From contig NZ_CALTWS010000152.1 of assembly GCF_943913055.1 (NCBI RefSeq), positions 1 through 6,750 of the forward strand: a DNA stretch of 6,750 bases, given 5' to 3'. Position 1 is the first letter of the stretch; every line of letters begins with the position of its first letter. This stretch comes from an uncultured Brevundimonas sp. Lineage in GTDB: Bacteria > Pseudomonadota > Alphaproteobacteria > Caulobacterales > Caulobacteraceae. Both the position numbers and the translations under genes were made by a program. The notes under the pieces were generated by a model that had not been told where the DNA came from, made no database searches, and saw only the letters and a program-made list of their open reading frames with translations. This document shows, piece by piece, positions 4,833 through 6,750 of the stretch.

Positions 4833-6509
4833 TCACTCGCCGATGGTGTTCAGATCACGTCCGCGTGTCTCCGGCAGGAACAGCAGCGCAACGACGGCCG
4901 CCAACGCAGTAAAGCCGACCGAGTACCACAGGCCAAAGTAGATATTCCCCGACCAGGCGACCAGCGCAAAGCTGGCGGCGGGCAGCAGTCCTCCGACCCA
5001 GCCGGTGCCGACGTTGTAAGGCAGGCTCATCGCCGTATAGCGGACCCGCGTCGGAAACAGCTCGACCAGGGCGGCGGCCTGGGGGCCGTAGACGGCGGTG
5101 GCGGCGATCATGAAGATCATCAGGATGCCGAACACGGCCAGCAGGTTGATCCGGGCGGGATCTGCCTGGGTCGGATAGCCGGCCTGCGACAGGGCGGCCT
5201 TGACCCGCGTTTCGACATCGGTGCGGGCCGCTTTCAGCGTGGCCGTGTCCAGACCCGTACCCTCGACCGAGGCGACCTCGACCGAGCCGACGCGCACGAC
5301 CGCAGGAGCTCCGGCAGGGGCCGCGACATTGTCATAGCTGACACCTGCATTCGACAGCACGTTCTTGGCCAGGTCGCAGGAGGAGGCGAAAGCGGCCTTG
5401 CCGACCGGATCGAACTGCACCGCGCAGGTGGCAGGGTCGGCGACGACCGTCACGGGCGACGTCGCCTGGGCTTCCGCCAGGGCCGGGTTGGCCGCGCGCG
5501 TCAAGGCGTGAAAGCCGGGGAATACCGCGATGAGGAAGAGCACCATGCCGCCGACCATGACCGGCTTGCGCCCCACCCGGTCCGACAGCCAGCCGAAAAA
5601 GACGTACAGCACCGCCGAGGCCACGGTGATGGCCAGGATCAGGCCGTCGACGGTCGAGACCTCGATCTTGAGCACGCGCTCCATGAAGAAGCGCGTGTAG
5701 AAATAGCCCGCATACCAGACGGCCCCCTGCGCGAACATGATACCGACCAGGGCGATCAGCACGAATTTCCCGACTTTCCAGGTGGCGAAACTTTCCTTGA
5801 ACGGGGCCTGGCGCTCGGTGCTTTCGGCAACCATCCGCTTGAAGGCTGGACTTTCGTGCAGCTTGAGCCGGATCCACAGCGACACGACCAGCAGGAAGAA
5901 GGACAGCAGGAAGGGGATGCGCCAGCCCCATTCATCGAACGCCTCGGGACCCATGATGGCGCGGGTAATCAGGATGACGCTCAGCGCCATGATCAGGCCA
6001 ATGGCGGCGGTGGTCTGGATCCAGCCGGTCAGGAAACCGCGCTTTTTCTCAGGCGCGTGTTCGGCCACATAGATGGCGGCCCCGCCGTACTCTCCGCCCA
6101 GGGCGAACCCCTGCGCGATTCTGAGCAGGATCAGAAGGATCGGCGCCGCGATGCCGATCTGGCCGAAGTCAGGCAGAAGACCGATCGCGACGGTGGCCAC
6201 ACCCATCATGGTGATGGTCACCAGAAAGGTGGTCTTGCGTCCCGTCTTGTCGCCGAACCAGCCGAACACCAGGGCTCCCAGGGGCCGGACGACGAAACCG
6301 ACTCCAAAGGTCAGCAGGGCCAGGATGTAGGATGTCGCCTCGCCGACGTCGGCGTAGAAATGCCTGGCGATGATCGTCGTCAGCGAGCCGAAGATGAAGA
6401 AGTCATACCACTCGAAGGCAGTCCCGGCGGCAGAGGCCCCGACCACGGTACGCAGGCCCGGCCCTGCGTCATCGGGAAGATCCTCGTCGACTAATGTAGT
6501 CTTGGCCAT
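4833..6509 (-). CDS. MHS-family (metabolite:H+ symporter) MFS transporter with periplasmic insert
   Basis: This 558-residue inner-membrane protein belongs to the MHS branch of the major facilitator superfamily, which imports carboxylates and related metabolites (e.g. alpha-ketoglutarate, citrate, proline/betaine, shikimate) with protons. Diagnostic stretches are FEWYDFFIFG in TM1 (32-41), the TM2-3 loop GWFGDKTGRK (83-92), RIAQGFALGGEYGGAA in TM4 (130-145), the repeat of the loop motif GWLSDRVGRKP (306-316), and the final PETRGRDL (547-554). Between TM9 and TM10, residues about 338-453 form a hydrophilic domain with cysteines C362 and C378; topology puts it in the periplasm. Family members without it are about 430-450 residues, which accounts for the extra length. 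A strong ribosome site (GGGGAGG, 6516-6522) precedes the ATG. gabD follows after 59 bp, suggesting import of a compound that enters C4 metabolism; the actual substrate is unknown. Confidence 0.92.
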   Translation of the reverse strand: MAKTTLVDEDLPDDAGPGLRTVVGASAAGTAFEWYDFFIFGSLTTIIARHFYADVGEATSYILALLTFGVGFVVRPLGALVFGWFGDKTGRKTTFLVTITMMGVATVAIGLLPDFGQIGIAAPILLILLRIAQGFALGGEYGGAAIYVAEHAPEKKRGFLTGWIQTTAAIGLIMALSVILITRAIMGPEAFDEWGWRIPFLLSFFLLVVSLWIRLKLHESPAFKRMVAESTERQAPFKESFATWKVGKFVLIALVGIMFAQGAVWYAGYFYTRFFMERVLKIEVSTVDGLILAITVASAVLYVFFGWLSDRVGRKPVMVGGMVLFLIAVFPGFHALTRAANPALAEAQATSPVTVVADPATCAVQFDPVGKAAFASSCDLAKNVLSNAGVSYDNVAAPAGAPAVVRVGSVEVASVEGTGLDTATLKAARTDVETRVKAALSQAGYPTQADPARINLLAVFGILMIFMIAATAVYGPQAAALVELFPTRVRYTAMSLPYNVGTGWVGGLLPAASFALVAWSGNIYFGLWYSVGFTALAAVVALLFLPETRGRDLNTIGE

Positions 6510-6597
6510 GAAACGCCTCCCCGCGCCTGAACCTGCGGGTCGTCTGAGCGGCCCTTATGCCCATGCTTAGCGCTGGAAATCGCGAGCGGAAATAGCA

Positions 6598-6629
6598 AAG
6601 GCCCGCCGGTGGGGGGACCGGCGGGCCTT
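6598..6629 (-). terminator. Intrinsic terminator, perfect 13-bp stem
   Basis: AAGGCCCGCCGGT (6598-6610) pairs perfectly with ACCGGCGGGCCTT (6617-6629) around a 6-base loop. Read on the minus strand it is followed by TTGCTATTTCC, a modest T-rich tail. It lies 58 bp past the stop of the entericidin-like gene and before the transporter, so it most likely ends that transcript. The short T run on the plus side (CTTCTTC) leaves a bidirectional role possible. The remaining gap 6510-6597 should hold the transporter promoter; GCGCTAAGC near 6565-6573 resembles a -10 box only weakly. Confidence 0.85.
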
Positions 6630-6687
6630 CTTCAACCGAGCCGCGCGTCGGGGGGAAACGCGGTCGGGAACTCGTGTGCTGTGAAGC

Positions 6688-6750
6688 CTAGTTTTTGGCT
6701 TCTTCAGCGGCGCTGGTCACGGCGTTGCCGGCGGCAGCTGCGTCCTGGCC
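6688..6750 (-). CDS. C-terminal tail of a small entericidin-like protein (5' end outside window)
   Basis: The last 20 codons of a minus-strand gene read GQDAAAAGNAVTSAAEEAKN and end in TAG at 6688-6690. The pattern of Gly-x-Asp followed by Ala-rich AAGxAVTxAAExAK resembles the C-termini of entericidin A/B-type small lipoproteins, which normally have an N-terminal lipobox Cys followed by about 30 residues. The lipobox would lie beyond the right edge and cannot be checked. The downstream hairpin terminator supports this being the end of a real, well-expressed gene. The tail is short, so the family call is tentative. Confidence 0.6.
   Translation of the reverse strand, partial: GQDAAAAGNAVTSAAEEAKN

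Noticed and set aside
5508..6494. Plus-strand open frame of 328 residues opposite the transporter
   Set aside because: Rich in His, Asp, Gln and Gly from antisense of membrane-helix codons; a shadow of the MFS gene.

Overview
The window reads as chromosomal DNA of a high-GC alphaproteobacterium, most likely Caulobacterales (Brevundimonas-like). This rests on base composition, the System I cytochrome c maturation genes and the overall protein style; it is an inference without database support. Every gene I can support lies on the minus strand, so transcription runs from high to low coordinates. The long plus-strand reading frames are antisense shadows of these genes.

Layout in order of transcription (right to left). 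First comes the C-terminal tail of a small Ala-rich protein resembling the entericidin family (6688-6750), followed by a strong hairpin terminator (6598-6629). Next is a three-gene cluster: a metabolite:H+ symporter (MHS-type MFS, 4833-6509) with an unusually large periplasmic insert, a GabD-like NAD(P)-dependent succinate-semialdehyde dehydrogenase (3319-4773), and a 73-residue membrane protein (3101-3322) whose GTG start overlaps the gabD stop. After a 75-bp gap comes a tightly overlapping cytochrome c maturation block: ccmC (2294-3025), ccmD (2149-2301, a 50-residue gene) and ccmG/dsbE (1544-2152). A small 80-residue hypothetical protein follows (1259-1501), preceded by two copies of an 8-bp repeat that fills its upstream gap. 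Then come a secreted DUF1223 thioredoxin-like protein (447-1205) and the N-terminal part of an exported protein of unknown function that runs off the left edge (1-340).

Functionally there are two themes. The transporter and dehydrogenase probably take up and oxidise a small carboxylate or its semialdehyde, feeding succinate to the TCA cycle. CcmC and CcmD handle heme delivery to CcmE, and CcmG keeps the apocytochrome heme-binding cysteines reduced in the periplasm. The nearby DUF1223 protein is a second exported CxxC protein, but nothing here proves it acts with CcmG.

I see no CRISPR array, insertion sequence, tRNA, rRNA or obvious defence system, and no clear undescribed system. The points most worth a second look are an extra glycine inside the tryptophan-rich heme motif of CcmC, the absence of ccmA/ccmB directly upstream of ccmC, the Cys-containing insert in the transporter, and the small genes.
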